DNA of 64,000 nucleotides from positions 13,958,783 to 14,022,782 of the forward strand of contig NC_050473.1 of assembly GCF_013373865.1 (NCBI RefSeq), written 5' to 3'. This document shows, piece by piece, positions 61,225-64,000 of this stretch; the stretch's first letter is position 1; every line of letters starts with the position of its first letter. The position numbers were made by a program, and so were the translations under genes. Below the pieces are notes generated by a model. It was given only the letters and a program-made list of their open reading frames with translations, searched no databases and was not told where the DNA came from. The DNA is from Monomorium pharaonis. Lineage: Eukaryota > Arthropoda > Insecta > Hymenoptera > Formicidae.

Positions 61225-64000
61225 TGATAAATATAAACCGAGCGGCAGCGATAAATGTCGATTTAATAAAGTTATCGCGCCGGTGGCACAATACGATCTC
61301 GGCGATTTATCGCCTCCCTCTCAGGTGCGATAATTGAAATACACAACTTTTGGCGCCGTGACCGTGTGCGGTCAGCGATCGCAACAAAAGGAACACACCT
61401 TGGCCGAGCTAAATGATAGATTATACGACGAGCCGTATATTTTGCCAACGTACGAATATGATCGATGCTTATTACTGAGCGTATAGCCAAACCAGAATAA
61501 TAGACGGTAATTGATATCATAACGTTACACTTAGCCACCACTGGCGCGGGAATAATTATTGTGTCACGCGATGGTGGTAAACGTATCTTAATTATTTTGG
61601 TTACAGTTATTTCGTTCGGGATACATGTGGTGTGTTTCGAAGCCAAAGTATATCCAATTTCTAAAATTTTTACAAATGGCTGACATCTTCTTTTTTTGTC
61701 TTTGAAACTTGAGATATTTTTTAACAATGGACTTACATCAATTTAAAGTCATGTCTTTTTACTTGCCTTCTATTACGTTTTCTTACAAGCGACTCCTACT
61801 TATTTAGTATATATTATAGTTTGATATATTTGTAGATTTTCACGATTAGATACGCCGCGATCTTTCTTTATTGAATCTTACAGAATTTCACGGCAAAATA
61901 AAATTGGAGAATTTAAAGTAGTAAGAAGGTTGAAACTTTAATTGCGTTATAATGTAGTAACAATTAAATATTAACCGTGGTAATTTATTCATGATAATAA
62001 TGTATTAATGATGTGTAGAATCGAATCAGATAATCTAGTCACCGAATCTTTCCATCAATGAAGCGTCTAATTAAGCAGCTTGTGTAAATTCCGTTCGACA
62101 ACCGTACCGCTCATTCTCATTGAATTCGATTTTCCATCTTTCTTTTCTATCATTGCGATATAGCCGCGCTGATTCTCTGACGACCAATTTCATATTGCAA
62201 CGGCAGTGGGCTCAATTGGAAAGGACGGCGGATCCCTTTGTTTCGCAATGAAGGAAGGGTACCGGGCGCCTTCGTTAAGCGAGATAACGAGATGAAAGAA
62301 GAGAATGAGGAATTAAAAGGATAATTGAGATATCTGTGCTAGAATCCAAGCCCTTACTGGTGGAAGCACGTGCCTTGCTAAACGCGAGAAGCAGTGCATT
62401 CGTACACATCTATTGGGACCGATGAAAGGTACTGCTTTTGACGAAAATAAATTACGCGAGATATAATACGATTAGCGTAACTTTACGTTACATTAGTTTA
62501 GTTTAGAGCCTGGGATTTATCGACTCCCCTCACGACGTCGACCGGAAAAAAGCTCTTTCTTTCGCTATCCTCATTTTACACGACGCGCAACGGAAGAGAC
62601 GCACAAATTTTTTTGTTTGTAAAAGGCACGCATTTGAGAATAAATTTCGCATTTGCGAAGCTTAATTAATTACCCTGTGAGAAGGTAGAGCTCTAAAAAA
62701 TAGTCAAAGGGTTACATATGTGTACACACGAATTTCCATTTGCGATTCTAATTTTTTTTCCTATTATCGGCATCCGGATCCTTTTGATGTTACACGAAGA
62801 AGACACTCGAACTGACTAGTTTTCAGATGAAAGATATGCAGATGGAGAATAACGTCGGGCCGCGAGCAGACAAGTATTGTAGGTCGGATCCTAAAAGATG
62901 TAAATAAGGATGATATCCGGGATAGTGGAATACTTTTACGGTGGAGATTTCGCAAAATCGCGGGGAATTGGAGCGAATAAGAGAGGTCCCCGGGAAAACC
63001 ACTGTCTCGGCGTAATATTCCCTTTTCAACGCGCGAAACGTTTATCGATGAACCGCGCGCCCGCTTCGACGTACGAAAAATCTCTGTCAGACACGTGCGT
63101 TCAATGCATATATTATGAAGCCATGTGGAACGACGTCCTTTCATATCGTGTATTTCCTTGCGCAAACGCTAGTTTCCCAAGTTTATTGTTCATATACGCG
63201 TTCCTTTTCGCGATTCCTTTCCTAAACTAATGTAAAAATGTCATAAAATAATCTTTCAAAGGCTCATTTTAAAGACAGCTATGAATTTATATTAGAAAAA
63301 AGTAAAATTAAATTACGCAATATACAAAGGGGAAAAAGATAGGAAAAAAAGAGGAAAGAAAAGAGCTATCATACCAGATGAATAAAGATTCTGAAAAAGT
63401 AATGTAATATCCATTTATTTCTCTTGGGTATGTTTTTCATATATATTGAAGAGTGAGGATAAAATAAAACAAATATTGAACATATATATCAATATTTTAT
63501 TGTAAATGTTATAATATCCATTAAAAAAAATTTAATTTTGCCATTCTCGCTACAAGCCAGCAGTGATGAACACCGGGATTTTGGTAGAGGAACGAGACTT
63601 TTTTTTTTTACTTTTATTCGAGGTAATTTTTTGATGCGACGGTTCGTTCGTCTTCGTGGACAATGATAGTCGATCTTATTTACGCAGTCGCGGCGGCAAA
63701 TAATTAGCGAGACAAACGGGCGAAATTACTCGGCCGCCGACAGGAAATAAATCAGGCGTTCTTCGCCCCGTGAAAATGCAGGATGGCTTAGCCGAGGGGG
63801 AGCAGATGGAGTTAAGGAAGTGTAAAAGAAGGAGAAGACGGCGGGCGGCGGTGGGGGGGCCGAATGGATACCGAGCAAGAAGAGGGAGCCTAATGAAATA
63901 AGGGTTGTTAATGAGAAGCCGAGGAAGTACGTCCCGTCTTTTGCCTCGAACCTCTTGAGATTATGCCGATACATTCATCCGTCCGCCGCTCGATTCGCCG

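Larger units (their letters stand above)
57838..64000. other. Inferred long intron (or intergenic), no exon seen
   Basis: 57.8-58.45 and 63.2-63.55 kb are AT-rich. 58.8-59.1 and 63.6-64.0 kb are GC-rich with purine-rich runs. Two overlapping hydrophobic open frames at 59181-59411 and 59297-59674 have no recognisable domain, and their hydrophobicity is expected from AT-rich codons. A 151-codon minus frame (61272-61727) is likewise unrecognised. Confidence 0.45.

Overview
This window is eukaryotic genomic DNA with no substantial coding sequence. I infer an insect, most likely a hymenopteran such as an ant. The reasons are abundant CpG dinucleotides in the GC-rich parts, long AT-rich blocks alternating with CpG-rich ones, very many (GA/CT)n microsatellites, small non-coding inverted-repeat (MITE-like) elements, and no bacterial operon structure, no RNA genes I could support and no long conserved reading frame. 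The organism assignment is an inference from sequence style, not from a recognised gene.

The one gene-like signal is near 36.2 kb on the + strand. A CpG-rich block holds a TATATA, two TCAGTT initiator-like motifs and a start codon in a near-perfect TISU/YY1 context. Six codons follow, and the exon ends in a GTAAGC donor at 36250. At 36854-36890 lies a textbook-looking recursive splice site (ratcheting point): a CTAAC branch point, a pyrimidine-rich stretch, then CAG immediately followed by GTGAGT. The simplest model is a 5' coding exon whose long first intron is removed in steps and fills the rest of the window to the right (about 27 kb). The gene's body would lie beyond 64000. I do not recognise the protein from its first six residues.

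Region by region: 1-18000 is intergenic-looking sequence with (GA/CT)n tracts and a GC/CpG-rich stretch at 9.4-13.6 kb. 18060-18890 is a decayed tandem array with a period near 190-200 bp. 20600-20925 looks like a worn DNA-transposon remnant. 24.9-25.9 kb and 34.1-36.5 kb are CpG-rich. 33.1, 37.6 and 41.5 kb carry three copies of one MITE-like family, and 35.75-36.01 kb is a second, unrelated foldback element just upstream of the promoter. 43-45 kb and 47.8-50.6 kb are AT-rich. 57.69-57.84 kb is a compound (CA)n-(TA)n-(GT)n tract of almost uninterrupted purine-pyrimidine alternation. 60.1 kb has a small 16-bp minisatellite.

Most long open frames, including those of 208 and 193 codons, show no recognisable domain. 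I treat them as chance. Element boundaries were found by eye and are approximate.
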